Shown piece by piece: positions 1 to 12,610 of a stretch of 64,000 nt of DNA. The notes beneath the pieces were generated by a model. The model did not search any database and was not told the DNA's origin. It saw nothing but the letters and a program-made list of their open reading frames with translations. The translations under genes and the position numbers were made by a program. Every line of letters begins with the position of its first letter. Position 1 is the first letter of the stretch. Origin of the DNA: Rapana venosa (lineage: Eukaryota; Mollusca; Gastropoda; Neogastropoda; Muricidae); NCBI GenBank assembly GCA_028751875.1, contig CM054157.1, positions 5,148,997 through 5,212,996 of the forward strand. The letters are read 5' to 3'.

Positions 1-918
1 GAAATGAGCAGCACAGAAAACTGTATGATATTTTCTTTGTCTCAAAGAATAACTGTTCACCAACATCAATACATTCATCGTATAAAAACCAAGTATGAAA
101 TCAAATGAACAAATCCAATTTTATCAGTTAAGCTCTAAGGTAGCATGACATACATAGCTTCCCATAACCCAAGACATAGCACACATCCTCTCAGTTTGCC
201 TTTTTTTGTGCAGAACTGCAAAACAGCTACAGCTACTAGGCATTGCAAACATTATGAAATACAGATTCAAACAGAAAAGTTTTTTAAAAAACATAATAAA
301 TAAATGTGCTGATATCTTTATGTATTCCTACCATTAATATATCATTCAAAACTTCAAGAGAAAAATGCAAAAAAAATAAAAAAAGATGCAAAAAGAAACA
401 CACATCTAGTATTTAAAAAAATTTAAAACCCCACATATATTCATTCACTATTCTTTTATCTATTATTAAGCAAAACCCAGTGAAGAATTAAATGAACAAA
501 ACTCACAAAAATAACTGCAAAAAATCCCGACTTACAAAAATATAAAAGCAAAACTACTAGCTGTGGCCAAAAAAAGTTTTTAAAAAATCTAACGACCAAA
601 CAAGAAATATAGCCATGGTACTGATATAGCCATGATTTACCTTCAGGTGTGTGTGTGTGTGTTCATAAGATTTGCAGGTATTTCTTGAAATTTCAATTGT
701 CTTTCATATGTGTAGATTATGTGTTTTAAAGAAATGTGTATACTTAAAAATAGTATCGAGTCATTAATACTGTTTGCTTATCATTATGTGATGAGTTCTT
801 ACTTTTAAGTTTCTGTTAGTATTCATATTATTTTGGGGAATATTGCTGTTAGGTTTATTCTCCTGTTCAATTTGTTTGTAATCCTCCATACCCCAAAAGG
901 GGTGAAAGGAATTAAATC
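1..918. other. AT-rich DNA, no gene seen
   Basis: No open frame with recognisable content. There is a short TG run at 644-661, and a palindromic CCCCAAAAGGGG at 890-901 just before the long TG array; a similar CCCCCAAATGGGG stands before a TG run at 61615. Confidence 0.6.
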
Positions 919-934
919 TTGAATCTTGTGTTTG

Positions 935-972
<38 letters not shown>

Positions 973-1204
973 TGTGGTGTGGTGTGTGTGTGTGTGTGGT
1001 GGTGTGTGTGTGTGGTGTGGTGTGTGTGTGGTGTGTGTGTGTGGTGTGTGTGTGTGGGGTGGTGGTGTGGTGTGTGGTGTGTGTGTTGTGGTTGTGTGTG
1101 TGGTGTTGTGTGTGTTGTGTTTTGTGTGTGTGTGTGGATGTGTGTGTGTGGTTTGTGTGTGTGTGTTGTGTGATGTGTGTGTGTGTGTTGTGTGTGGTTT
1201 GTGT

Positions 1205-1240
<36 letters not shown>

Positions 1241-1390
1241 GTGTGTGTGTGTGTGTGTGTGTGTGGTTTTGTGGTGTGTGTGTGTTGTGTGTGTTTGTGC
1301 ATTTGGTGTTGTTGTTGCCTGTGTTTGTGTGTGTTTGTGTGATGTGTGTGTATGTGTGTAGGTGTGTCTGTGTGTCTGTGTGTATACTAC
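919..1390. repeat. Long interrupted TG/CA array
   Basis: About 470 bp of TG dinucleotides broken by GG and TT variants (TGTGG, TGTTG). All open frames here are Cys/Val or His/Thr translations of the repeat. Confidence 0.95.
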
Positions 1391-1607
1391 TCAAAGCTTT
1401 GAACAGATTACTGCTAAATCTCTTCTCTCCTTTCTATCCAAATCACTTCTTTTGGCTGTACCATGTTCAACCATGATCAAATTCAGTAAGTAGCTGGGAT
1501 TTTTATATTCCAACTCAAGGTAAAAGTTTACCTGTGTGGCTGACTGGCTGTCTACCTGTCATTCTGTGCATCTGTCTACCTGTCTGTATGTAGGTATGCA
1601 CACAAAT

Positions 1608-1640
1608 GCTTTTCCATTATCCTCGAAATAAAAAGAATAA
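1608..1640 (+). mobile_element. SINE-A tail fragment
   Basis: TCCATTATCCTCGAAATAAA followed by AGAATAAAT matches the 3' end of SINE-A. The body is absent. Confidence 0.6.
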
Positions 1641-1650
1641 ATTAAAAATA

Positions 1651-1945
1651 TGGATGGATGGATGGATGGGTGTGGGTGTGTGGGTGTGCATGCGTGCGTG
1701 CATATGTGCGTGTGTGCGTGCGTGTGTGTGTGGAGGGATGAATGGATGTGTATGTGTGTTTGCTTGTCTGTATGGATGTACAAATATACAAACTCCTGCT
1801 TCAAATTCAACAAACCAAAACAAATCTGTTTGTATGTATGTATTATGTATGTATGTGTATTTAGCATGTATATATGTATGTACACATGTATGTATGTACA
1901 CATGGATGGATGGATGGATGGATGGATGGATGGATGGATGGATGG
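1651..1945. repeat. GGAT/TGTA tetranucleotide arrays
   Basis: GGAT units at 1651-1674 and 1902-1945, with TG and GTAT-type repeats between. The open frames on both strands are repeat translations. Confidence 0.9.
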
Positions 1946-2677
1946 AAAGTACTTTTTCCCCTTTCATCCTCATTTAGGCCTAGTAATACTAGGTCTATGG
2001 CTGTGACCCTTCAGTAATAACATAATACTGTTTATCAAAAACAACAACAAAAATCATCAATTTCTCTTCTTCCATGGTCACAGTGTGTCAGTTTCTCCTT
2101 TTTCTTTTTGTTTACAAGCCACTGACTTGAATTCAGTTATGCAGTTAGTAAAACTGTTATTAGTAATGGAATCTTGCCGAATGACAGACTGCAAAATCAG
2201 TTATTGTTTAGACTGCCAGTGATAATGCATTTATTAATTCGTTTTTTGTTGTTGTTTTTTTAAAACAAACACAAACACACACACACAAACAACAAACTCC
2301 TGCTTCAATTTCAACAAACCAAAACAAAATTTTGTAATAAGATATGAGCAGGGACAACTAGATGACAAAGCCCTAACACCCCCCACCCCTCCCCAAAATG
2401 TTGAAGAAATAAGCATAGAAAAAAAAATGATGAAGAAATAGGCATAGAAAAAGAAATGATAAAGAAATATGATTTTTTTAAAAGAGAAGAAAACCCTGAA
2501 AAGATACTTGACAGAATAACTTGTACAGACAAAAAATGTACAGGGCTACATTGAATAATTCTGTACAATTTACTGCTGAATAAAAATGTTTTATCAACAT
2601 ATTTTCTGCTTGGGGCTTACAAGTAACATTTAGAGATTATCACCGTTCTGTGCCTATGTTTTCCTTTTTTTCTTTAA

Positions 2678-2915
2678 ATTCTTTTACTTTAAGGATAATG
2701 AATAAGTACTGTGCTTTTTTTTTTTACAACCAGTCCCTGTATGCAGGCATTTTTCTAAATTTTGCCACCAGTAAACAAACATTTACTCTTCTTAAAAGGT
2801 GAAACAGGTTTTGATGTGTACACAAGATGCCCCATGTGCATTTGCACAAGGGACCTTAGTGTACAGCCTCATCTGAAATACTTTTGAGGCAACAGAGTTG
2901 GCACTGAAGGCATTA
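2678..2915 (-). mobile_element. Degenerate SINE-A copy
   Basis: Read on the minus strand the order of SINE-A landmarks is kept: the region of the actual SINE (timing of AACAGGTTTT, CACAAGATG, CCTCATCTGAA and GCACTG on +) and the ATTCTTTTA...GGATAATG...AAG...GTGC tail. Heavily mutated and without a tRNA head. Confidence 0.65.
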
Positions 2916-4039
2916 GTGTGCACACATGACTGTGTGTGTGCACGTGCGCACATGAGTGTGTGCATGTGTGCATGCATGCATGCATGCGTGTGTGTGCCCG
3001 TGCAAATGTGCGTGCAAGCATGCAGTTGCCACCACAAGAGGGTGTCTCCGTCTGGCTCTGTAACTGAGCTACCACCGTCTTCAGTAGGCGGCTTGACCGA
3101 TAGTGTCCTTCCCATGTCAGATCACAACAGGCAACACTGAACATCACCGAAGTGGCCCAGCATCAGGGCAGGGCCCTTCTGGTTGGTGGCCTCACGGGTG
3201 CCTTAAACTCCTTGAGGACTCTTGGCCCTGGAGTGAGATTGGGTATTGCTGGTGGTGTGGTGAGATCAGAATGAGTGGCATGGAAACAGCAGGCCAGAAC
3301 AGGAATGTTGCAGAGAATAAAGCAGCTTCAAGTTTTAGATAAAAAATAATATGAAGAAGCAGAAGCGGCAGAAACAAAGATGATGATGATAAAATTCTAC
3401 ATAGCAAGCTTTATATGCAGAGTCGCAGAGCTCTGTACGTGTGTTTGAAAAATGTATCTACAATAATATCAAAACACAAGCTGTACAAATAGTAAGTTAC
3501 TTAATTTAAACTTCCCTACCATTAGGCAAAAAAAATCTAAAAATATTTTACATGACTTAAGTTTTTGTTTCATTTTGTTTTCAGGTGTTCGGGTTTTTAA
3601 AATTTTTTATTTGATGTTGTTTGTATATTTGAATTGTCTTCTTTGATTCAGAACACTTATGTTCTCGCTGGCATTTAAAAACAATTCATTAACAGAAATT
3701 AAGCCAGTGCCAGTCAATGTGTTAAAAATCATGACATATGTTTAGAAAACATAAGACACGGTCAAAAAAATAAACCTGCTGAGATCTCATGATTGTTGTG
3801 GGGCTTTTGTTGTTGGGTTTTTTTGTTTGTTTGTTGTTGGGTTTTGGTGGGGTTTTTTGGGGGTTTTTTTTTGGAGGGGGAGGGGTTTGGGGGGGGGGGG
3901 GGGGTGTTGGTTTCACTGTCTACTTCTTGCTGGCTTCACAGAGTCAGTGATGAGGCTGCTCATGGCTGATAATGACCTTGACTTCAAGACTCTTTCTGGA
4001 AAAAAGTTTTCTGATTGTTTTCTTGTCGTTGTTGTCGTT
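2916..4039. other. No gene seen; TG/GCAT repeat and poly-G tract
   Basis: Contains an alternating purine-pyrimidine stretch at 2930-3025 (TG, GCAT and GTGC units) and a run of G at 3887-3904. No coding similarity recognised. Confidence 0.6.
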
Positions 4040-4535
4040 GTTTCTAGGCAAAGTCTACAAGCAGTTTTGTTCCACATTTCTCAGTTGAAGAATTCTGTAC
4101 CAGAATTAGTATCATCATTCCAACAACATAATTATTGCCTGGAATTTTCATTTCAAACATCTCTTCAACTAGCTAGAACCATGGGATCAACTCGCTCTTT
4201 CTGTGTTTATGGTCCATCCACATGGAATGACCTCCCTCTCCCACTTCGCCAAAAGCCTTCATTTGATATGTTCAAATCCAGCCTCAAAACGCACTTATTC
4301 CCTACCTGACATCTTCCCCTCTTTATCTGTTCCTACATTTCTACAGCTACCTTCCTCTCCACCACCCCACCTTGGCATGTTGAGCATGCATGCACGTCTG
4401 TGTAAATATATGTTAATCCTAATATTTCTGCATGGTTGCATGCAGTAAATGATTTGAAAGAAAGCATTTCAATTTGTTTACAAGATTCAGCACTATATAA
4501 GTTCCTTACATTATCATCATTATTATTTTTTAAAA
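4040..4535 (+). mobile_element. 5'-truncated CR1/L2/Rex1-type LINE copy
   Basis: One frame reads VYGPSTWNDLPLPLRQKP and FKSSLKTHLFPT, then a stop: the C-terminus of the same non-LTR retrotransposon ORF as at 55480-56625. The 3' UTR ends with AAGATTCAGCACTATATAAG and an ATT-rich tail, as in the other copy. Confidence 0.8.
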
Positions 4536-6200
4536 TCAAATTCCAATGGCAGTTTCTTATTTTTATTTCTTCTTCCCCCTTCATATGCTTTATGATGACT
4601 TGCAGCAGGAGGGCTGGTTGTTGTTGTCCTTGGTTGTGGTAGTTTGTTCCTTGTTTTGGGGGGTTTGGTTTGGTTTTTAGGAGGGGGGGGGGGGTGGATT
4701 GCTTGTTGTCAGGTTGGTTCTGTTTGCTTGTTTTGTCCTGGTCCTAGCATTTCATTTCATTTTGGTTTTACACCTCACAGCTTGCAGTAATTGGTAAAAT
4801 AAGTTTAGAATAGCAAGTTGCAGTCAAAAAGCACTGTTCACTTGGGAACAGTTCTGTCTTTTAGCATTAATTCCCTTTGATGAGGTCAATAAAAAAAAAA
4901 GGTTAATAAAATGTGTAACAGTAGCTTTAAGAGAAAGCAGGTGTGATTCTTGTTCTCTTATGTTTACTTATGCGCAGACTTGTGAAATACTAATATAGAA
5001 TCACAAAGTTTTACCCCCAAAAATACTTATTTTGTGCCCCAGTCTTACACAGAAGCCTAAGTCACTAAATGACTCTTTTCACTTGCCTGACCTCAGATGC
5101 AGAGTTTCAATATGAATAAACTCTCCCTTGCAAAACTTCATCTTTTTAAAAAGACAGTTCAAAGATATTACCATCTAAGCAAGCTAATTCTTGAAGAATG
5201 CTGATCTTTTTTTTTTCCACACAAAAAAACCAACTGAATTGATTTCTGTCATGTTTGCCTTTTTTTTCTACATCAGTGAAAATGCCTCAAAAAACAAAAC
5301 AAAAAAACTTTCAGTAAATTTCAGCACAAAACAATCTAAACGAAAGTGTCTTTCTAAAAACAAAGTGTCTTTACACAAACTACCGCATACAAAGTTTGCA
5401 CAAAATAACAAAAGCTAAATCGTAACTCTTCAACAAAACATCAAACAAAATTTCTATTTTTAAAAAAAAGAAGAAAATATTTACAAAAAACAAAGTAGTA
5501 AAACAAAACAAATAATAGATAACAACAGTGACCATGACTTTAAATAAAACCATAACTGTATAAAAAAAAAATAAAAAAAAGAGAAGAGAAAAGAGAGGCA
5601 GGGTGAGCTGTGGGGAGGGGGGGGGGGGGGGGGATGAAGAATGTGCCACAAACCAAACTCCATCCCAATGACACCAACGGATAACTGCCATCCACGGTCC
5701 ACATCCGTTTGACACGTCTGCAGGGACGTGCACAGAAACCTACGCCTCTTCTGCTCTAAGTTCTGCTAGCCTTCTAAAAAACTACCACACCATGGCGCTA
5801 GTCTTGAAATTTAAAACAAAACCAAAAATGTTTTCAGCCAGCACTGAGATTAAGAAAGTTTGAGTAAAGTAAAAGAAATTTTCCTTGTTTCTCTATCCCC
5901 GAACAGCAACACATCAGATCATTGCCCTCACAGTAGCGCACACAATACGCGCTGTGTGGGGGGGGAATGAAAGTTCGAACCGTGGAGATGAAAGACTGAA
6001 AGAGCTGCCTGCTTGGCTTAATTTGAGATTTTTCAGTTCGAAGTAAGGTGGGTTTACCGGTGAGTCCTACTGCTCAAGTGTTCAGTGAGAGAAGGGAGGT
6101 ACAGAGGAATTGATTCAACAGAAACAACATGGGTGTTGTTGTGTTATTTGTTACAAACTTGCTCGCAACGAAAAGCCAAGAGGCTTGAAACTTCCAGGTT
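4536..6200. other. No gene seen
   Basis: AT-rich sequence with poly-G tracts at 4682-4694 and about 5617-5633. No feature beyond these. Confidence 0.55.
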
Positions 6201-6205
6201 GGTAC

Positions 6206-6800
6206 ATAGAATGATAGCTTTTACTTTTACAGATTGTAAGGCCAAAAACTTAAAGAAATGATAGCGTTGACTTTCACAGGTTGTATATAAGGCCAACACT
6301 TAAGGATGATAGCTTTTACATTTACAGATTAGAAGGCCAAAACTTAAGAATGATAGCTTTTACATTTACAGATTATAAAGCCAAAACTTAAGAAATGATA
6401 GCTTTTACATTTACATATTATTAAGCCAAAACTTAAGAAATGATAGCTTTTACATTTACAGATGACAAGGCCAAAACTTAAAAAGAAATGATAGCTTTTA
6501 CATTTACAGATAATAAGGTAAAAACTTAAGAAATGATAGCTTTTACATTTACAGATTATAAAGCCAAAACTTAAGAAATGATAGCTTTTACATTTACAGA
6601 TGACAAGGCCAAAACTTAAAAAGAAATGATAGCTTTTACATTTACAGATTATAAGGTAAAAAACTTAAAAAGAAATGATAGCTTTTACATTTACAGATTA
6701 TAAGTTCAAAACTTAAGAAACGATAGCTTTTACAGATTATAAGCCAAAAAACTTAAGAAACGATAGCTTTTACAATTACAATTATAAAGCCAAAACTTAA
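6206..6800. repeat. 45-bp minisatellite
   Basis: About 13 tandem units of roughly 45 bp, each with ATGATAGCTTTTACATTTAC followed by AGATTATAAGGCCAAAACTT. The last units are shortened and diverged. Confidence 0.93.
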
Positions 6801-7550
6801 CAGTGAAAACTGGCGTACCAAAGTATACTATTCTCAAAGGACCTCTTCTTCTCTCTGTGTACTCTCCACTACAACACTAACCCCATTTACACATTAACGT
6901 CTTGCCTGTCTTTATACATACTCAAGGCTAAACGCCTGCCGTATGTTTTCACTGCATAGAGAGAGAGAGACACACAAGCTTCTTCCACTGGCGGACGAAA
7001 CTTAACCCTACAAGCAATCTGTGCACACCCACACACGTCAAACGGACGCAGACAAGGACAGCAGTTACCCCCAGTCCTGATGACAGACTGACTATATGGT
7101 CCACAACAGACACAGCACTGTGACCTAAGGATCAGCAAGCCAAGCCGTCTGGTCCCCCGTCATCTCACTTACCGCTTAAAGAACCAACCCAACTTTTTTG
7201 CTTTTTTCACCGGCCTGAAAACCAGTATGCAAAAACACAAATCATACATTGAAATCAAGGTCACCAAATCAGGCATGGAGGAAATTAGGACAAGATTGAT
7301 AATTCAGTATTCTCCAGACCTGGAGAACTTGTAAATTATCATGGAAGAAATCAAGATTAATTCATTTTTCTCCAGACCTGAAAAATGTGTAAATTACTAC
7401 TTTTTTTACATAAAAAAAGAAAAAATCAAGGATAAAGGAAACAGAAAAGACATAAACTCAACTGAACCTAAACAGAGAACTTGCCATTTTAACTGCAGCT
7501 GCTATGAGACAGATTGTAATGTTAATTTTATAAATTGTTCCTTAAAGAAG
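6801..7550. other. No gene seen
   Basis: Mixed sequence with a small GA run near 6960. The short open frames have no recognisable domain. Confidence 0.5.
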
Positions 7551-7860
7551 AACAAGAGCCCCCAAATGTCCTAAATTTTATATATAATCCACAAATGTCC
7601 TTATTTTTCTATATCACAGCCCCAGATGTCTTAAATTTTCTAAATCCACCAATGTCCTTAACTTTCAATATCAGTGCCCCCAAATGTCCAAAATACTTAA
7701 TCCAGATCCCCCAAATGTTCTTTATTAGATCCCCCTAATGTCCTAAATGTGTCTCTACCATAGCCCCCAAATGTCCTTAAAAAATTTTTTTTAATTTAAG
7801 CCTCAAAAGTCCTAACTCTTCTTTATCAGAGCCCAAAAAGTCCTAAACCCTCTACGATCA
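7551..7860. repeat. Degenerate ~30-bp tandem repeat
   Basis: About ten loose units built on GCCCCCAAATGTCCTAAA followed by an AT-rich spacer of variable length. Confidence 0.8.
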
Positions 7861-8904
7861 ACTTGACTGGCTTCCCAGCATAACCACAATCTTTTCAGCT
7901 TGCCAGTTTACAATGTAGTGAAAAAATTGGCTGTATATCTGTGGGACTGGCAAAATGGTTCTTTCATAAACTTTACAAATGAGTTCCTCTACAAGACAAG
8001 GTTAATCAATTTCAAAACTCCGTAGCTGTTACATCCAAGCGTGTTACATGCTGCATGTAACTTATTTCAAACACGAAACACAGTCCGACTTTTTAAGATA
8101 CAATTCAACAACAGTTATGAAACCTGGTCACTGGTTAACACAAACTGGGCATGACATAAAATGAGACCATCATTTCAGCACCATAAAAACAGGCACAAGA
8201 GAATATACAAGACAGACATTTATCTGTCAAATTATCAAACGAAATTCAAAACCATTTAATATTGTCATAAGAAAGTCATCCAAGCATAAGTAGCATATTC
8301 CTTATCTTTGCAATTAAAACTTGAGTTCAGGGTATTTGGATTTTTTCCCTTGGAAACTTTCAGAACACGTTTTTCATTGCTTCAACAACAACAAATGGCA
8401 ACTACAGATATTGTGCAGTTCATCCCATGGTTTGCCCCCCAAAGTCCAAGTTTTGTACAAAGAAACTATCGTGAATAACCTTCCCATTCAAATCAGAAGT
8501 TTGTGTGATCCAACTAAACAAACTTTGCAAACTTTTTAACTAATGCAAGCAAATTGTAAAGCAATTAACAACCAAAAAAAAAGAACAATCTTTGAGTACG
8601 TTTATAAATGCCATGAAAACGTTCCTGTCAATTTAAAAGTAACACTGGCGTATGTACTGATCCTTTCAGTTTCCTTTCATTACAAACACTATATACATCT
8701 GTATGGGTCGGTTTTCCCAGTGTGTGCTGATACACACTTTGCGAGTGACTAGTGATTACATGTCAGGGTTTGTTGTTGCTCTAGTGTGCGTTGCTTTGTC
8801 TCATAGTGTGGCAGTAACTGCACCAGACACTAAATAACTGGATTTTTTTTTAACCCCAATCTCTGAAACACCACAAAAAAGACTGATGGACGTGTAAATC
8901 ACCT

Positions 8905-10028
8905 ATATCAACACCTGGAAAATGTCATGAAGAGATAGAAGGCTGTGTAAAGCACCTACATCAACACCTGTAAAATGTCATGAAGAGATAGAAGGCTGTG
9001 TAAAGCACCTACATCAACACCTGGAAAATGTCATGAAGAGATAGAAGGCTGTGTAAAGCACCTACATCAACACCTGTAAAATGTCATGAAGAGATAGAAG
9101 GATGTGTAAACCACCTATATCAACACCTTTAAAATATCCTGAAGAGATAGAAGGCCATGTAAACCACCTACATCAACACATGTAAAATGTCATGAAAAGA
9201 TAGAAGGGTGTGTAGTAAGACCTACATCAACACCTGTAAAATGTCAAGAGGAAATAGAAGGGTGTGTAAACCACCTATATCAACACCTTTAAAATGTCCT
9301 GAAGAGATAGAAGGCCGTGTAAACCACCTACATCAACACATGTAAAATGTCATGAAAAGATAGAAGGGTGTGTAGTAAGACCTACATCAACACCTGTAAA
9401 ATGTCAAGAGGAAATAGAAGGGTGTGTAAACCACCTATATCAACACCTGTAAAATGTCATGAAGAGATAGAAGGGTGTGTGAACCACCTACATCAACACC
9501 TGTAAAATGTCATGAAGAGATAGAAAGGTGTGTAAGTCACCTATATCAACACCTGGAAAATGTCATGAAGAGATAGAAGGCTGTGTAAAGCACCTACATC
9601 AACACCTTTAAAATGTCATGAAGAGATAGAAGGATGTGTAAACCACCTATATCAACACCTGGAAAATGTCATGAAGAGATAGAAGGCTGTGTAAAGCACC
9701 TACATCAACACCTGTAAAATGTCATGAAGAGATAGAAGGCTGTGTAAACTGCCTATATCAACACCTGTAAAATGCCATGAAGAGATAGAAAGCTGTGTAA
9801 ACATCCTACATCAACATCTGTAAAATGTCATGAAGAGATAGAAGGCTATGTAAATCACCTAAACCAACACCTGGAAAATGTCATGAAGAGATAGAAGGCT
9901 GTGTAAACCGCCTATATCAACACCTGGAAAATGTCATGAAGAGATAGAAGGCTATGTAAATCACCTAAACCAACACCTGGAAAATGTCATGAAGAGATAG
10001 AAGGCTGTGTAAATCACCTACCTCAACG
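8905..10028. repeat. 53-bp minisatellite, about 21 copies
   Basis: Tandem array of a 53-bp unit containing CACCTACATCAACACCTG and AAAATGTCATGAAGAGATAG plus AAGGCTGTGTAAA. Variants such as GTAAAA/GGAAAA and CTACAT/CTATAT are shared by non-adjacent units, which indicates higher-order duplication. Confidence 0.96.
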
Positions 10029-11278
10029 CCTTTCAAAAAATGGTGGCAGAATGTAGAGTCAAAACAAGAGAAACCTTTCTCTTTCCAGTACACCTTTTTC
10101 CGCTGGTTTTGGAAGTTTTGAAGTTTCAAGGTGATTTCTTTGTTTGTTTGTGATTGGTTTGCTTTATTTTTAAACTACTGATTTTTGGAAAGGATGAGGG
10201 GGAGCGGGGGTAGAGATTAGCTGACAGCATGAACATAAACCAAAAAACTGTGTTTGATTCTTTTTTGTGTTTGATTCTTTCAACTGCAAAAGAGAATAGC
10301 GATTATATATTAAAAAATGATAACTTTCAGTGGCTTAACTTTACAAAGAAGCTTTTCTCAAGTACTTTAAAATGTTACTTCAAAAATTCACAGAGCTAAT
10401 GAACTTTTAACAATTTCAGTCTGGATAAACGATCTCTAGGTACATTTATACTTCTTCAGAAGACATCTTGTACTGTGAAAAGATGTGTAAAATTTAAGAA
10501 GAATCTCTGTACTGCTTGCAAATTTCAGTGGTACAAAGCTCTAAAGCAGCCAATGTTCTTCTATTGTGGAGAGTTGTTCCTATTGATAGACAGAATCGCA
10601 TTTGCAAACTGACCATCTACAAGGACAAAGAGACCATCCTTGTGGGACTCTCATCAAGTTCTGCTCTCATGGAATCTAGCATGAAGAATTGAGATCTATA
10701 TATATATATATATATATATAATAATATAATAATAATATAAGATTTATATGTCTTTTCAAGTCAATGGTCCTTACATCATATTACTACATTAGTGTGTGTG
10801 TGAGTGATGTGTGTGTGTGTGTGTGTTGTGTGTGTGTTATGTGTGTTGAGTGTGTGTTGTGTGTGTGTGTGTGTAGTGTGTATTGTGTGTGTGTGTGTGT
10901 AAATTTTTTATTTGAAGTTATCTTGGAATGTTTAAACCAATATTATGAAATGTAGCTTTCTTGCGTCTTTTTTGAGATTATGATTTGTATCAATGTGCCT
11001 GTCAGTATTGTAATTGCCCTTCATGGGATGATTAAAGTGTTTTTGACTTTGACTTTGACTTGACTAGACAGAACTGGACTTATTCTAGAAATACTAAAAC
11101 TATGTCCATGCTATTAACAATGGATGTGCATGTACATATGCAAGTGTGGAATATGGTGTGAGCAGAGATGTTTGATGTTTGTTTCTTTTGGTGCACACGT
11201 AACGGTTTGATTGGCATTGTTAAGTCTAAAGTCTGCTCACGCTTGGTGATCTTACATAATGGTTTGTGTCTCATTTGA
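10029..11278. other. No gene seen; AT and TG microsatellites
   Basis: Contains an AT run at 10697-10730, a TG array at 10793-10900 and a GACTTT hexamer run near 11040-11065. No coding similarity recognised. Confidence 0.55.
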
Positions 11279-11342
11279 TTAATAATAATAATAAATGGAA
11301 TATATATAGCACTATATCTTGCAGAGACAAATCAAAGTGCTT
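11279..11342 (-). mobile_element. LINE 3' tail fragment
   Basis: On the minus strand: AAGCACTTTGATTTGTCTCT, AAGATATAGTGCTATATA, TTCCATTT and an ATT repeat, the shared 3' tail of the CR1/L2/Rex1-type LINE. Confidence 0.75.
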
Positions 11343-11587
11343 AGTAGCATGTTGCCCTTTTTGTTGTCCGTCGTGAATCTTTGACTTTTCATGCTGAAGT
11401 TTGGAAATGCTTTCTATACGGCTCTCCTCGTTGTGCTAACTGCAAAATCATTATGACCAGCTTTCTTGTGTCTTTCACGTAGTATGCCTATTTGTTTGAA
11501 ATGATCATGTTAGTGGGATTTTGTGTGAGGGTGTTGTTTTGGGGTTTTTTAATAACTGCACTTTAACCTGTTTACTGAAAGTGGTAG

Positions 11588-11679
11588 GAGAGGGAGGGAG
11601 GGAGGGGGGTCAGACAGACAGACCGAGAGAAAGAGGGGGGAGGAGGGAGAGAGAAGGAAGAGGGAGAGGAGAGGAGAGG

Positions 11680-11741
<62 letters not shown>
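11588..11741. repeat. GA-rich tract with perfect AG run
   Basis: Purine-only stretch ending in a pure AG array at about 11685-11741. The Leu/Ser and Arg/Glu open frames here are artefacts of it. Confidence 0.95.
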
Positions 11742-11742
<1 letters not shown>

Positions 11743-11857
11743 GAGAAACATATGCAACTGCAAATGATAAATACCTTCCAATCATTATTGGCAATTAACA
11801 AAATCCCCGTCAGTCTCTGCGAATAACCATGCTACTGTCACTATACATCTGGTTTAT

Positions 11858-11862
11858 ATATA

Positions 11863-11932
<70 letters not shown>
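11858..11932. repeat. AT microsatellite
   Basis: Nearly perfect TA/AT dinucleotide array. Confidence 0.95.
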
Positions 11933-11935
<3 letters not shown>

Positions 11936-12064
11936 ACCACAATCTGGGAAAGACACTGCTCGTGGACTACTACTGTCTTAATTAACAACATGATGATCTG
12001 CCAACCAGGACCTCTGCTACTGATGACAAGCACGGCACAAAAACTAAGAACCAAAACTAGTGGC

Positions 12065-12610
12065 GACTGCTGGAAAGTGACCAGGCTTTGTCCTCTGACA
12101 AATGCTGAAGTTGTATGTTTCATGTCTGAATACATACAAAATCCTAATACAGAACGGCTGGAAAGTTACCTTTGTCCTCTGAAAAATGCTGAAGCTGTAT
12201 GTTTAATGTCTGAATACATACAAAGTCCTAATACAGAACTGCTGGAAAGTGATCTGGCTTTGTCCTCTAAAAAAAGCTGAACTTGTATGTTTCATGTCTG
12301 AATACATGACAAAATCGTAATAGAGAACTGGTGGAAAGTGATCTGGCTTTGTCTTCTGACAAATGCTGAAGTTGTATGTTTCATGTCTGAATACGCACAA
12401 AATCTAATACAGAACTGTGGAAAGTGACCTGGCTTTGTCTTCTGACAAATGCTAAAGTTGTATGTTTCATGTCTGAATACATACAAAATCCTAATACAGA
12501 ACGGCTGGAAAGTGATCATTGCCCTCTGAAAAATGCTGAAGTTGTATGTACCATGTCTAAATAAAGGTACCATGTCTAAATAAAGGCAAAATCCTAATAC
12601 AGAACAGCAA
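12065..12610. repeat. 88-bp minisatellite, about 6 copies
   Basis: Units of about 88 bp containing TTGTATGTTTCATGTCTGAA, ACAAAATCCTAATACAGAAC and GGAAAGTGATCTGGCTTTGT. Open frames on both strands are repeat translations. Confidence 0.93.

Noticed and set aside
823..1476. Cys/Val-rich and His/Thr-rich open frames up to 160 codons
   Set aside because: They are translations of an interrupted TG/CA array and occur in several frames at once.
8905..10028. Possible CRISPR-like regular array
   Set aside because: Units are contiguous with no unique spacers and the host is a eukaryote; it is a minisatellite.
11549..11826. Leu/Ser and Arg/Glu repeat proteins; the same at 31268-31574 and 58360-58614
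   Set aside because: Pure AG or CT dinucleotide arrays read in frame.
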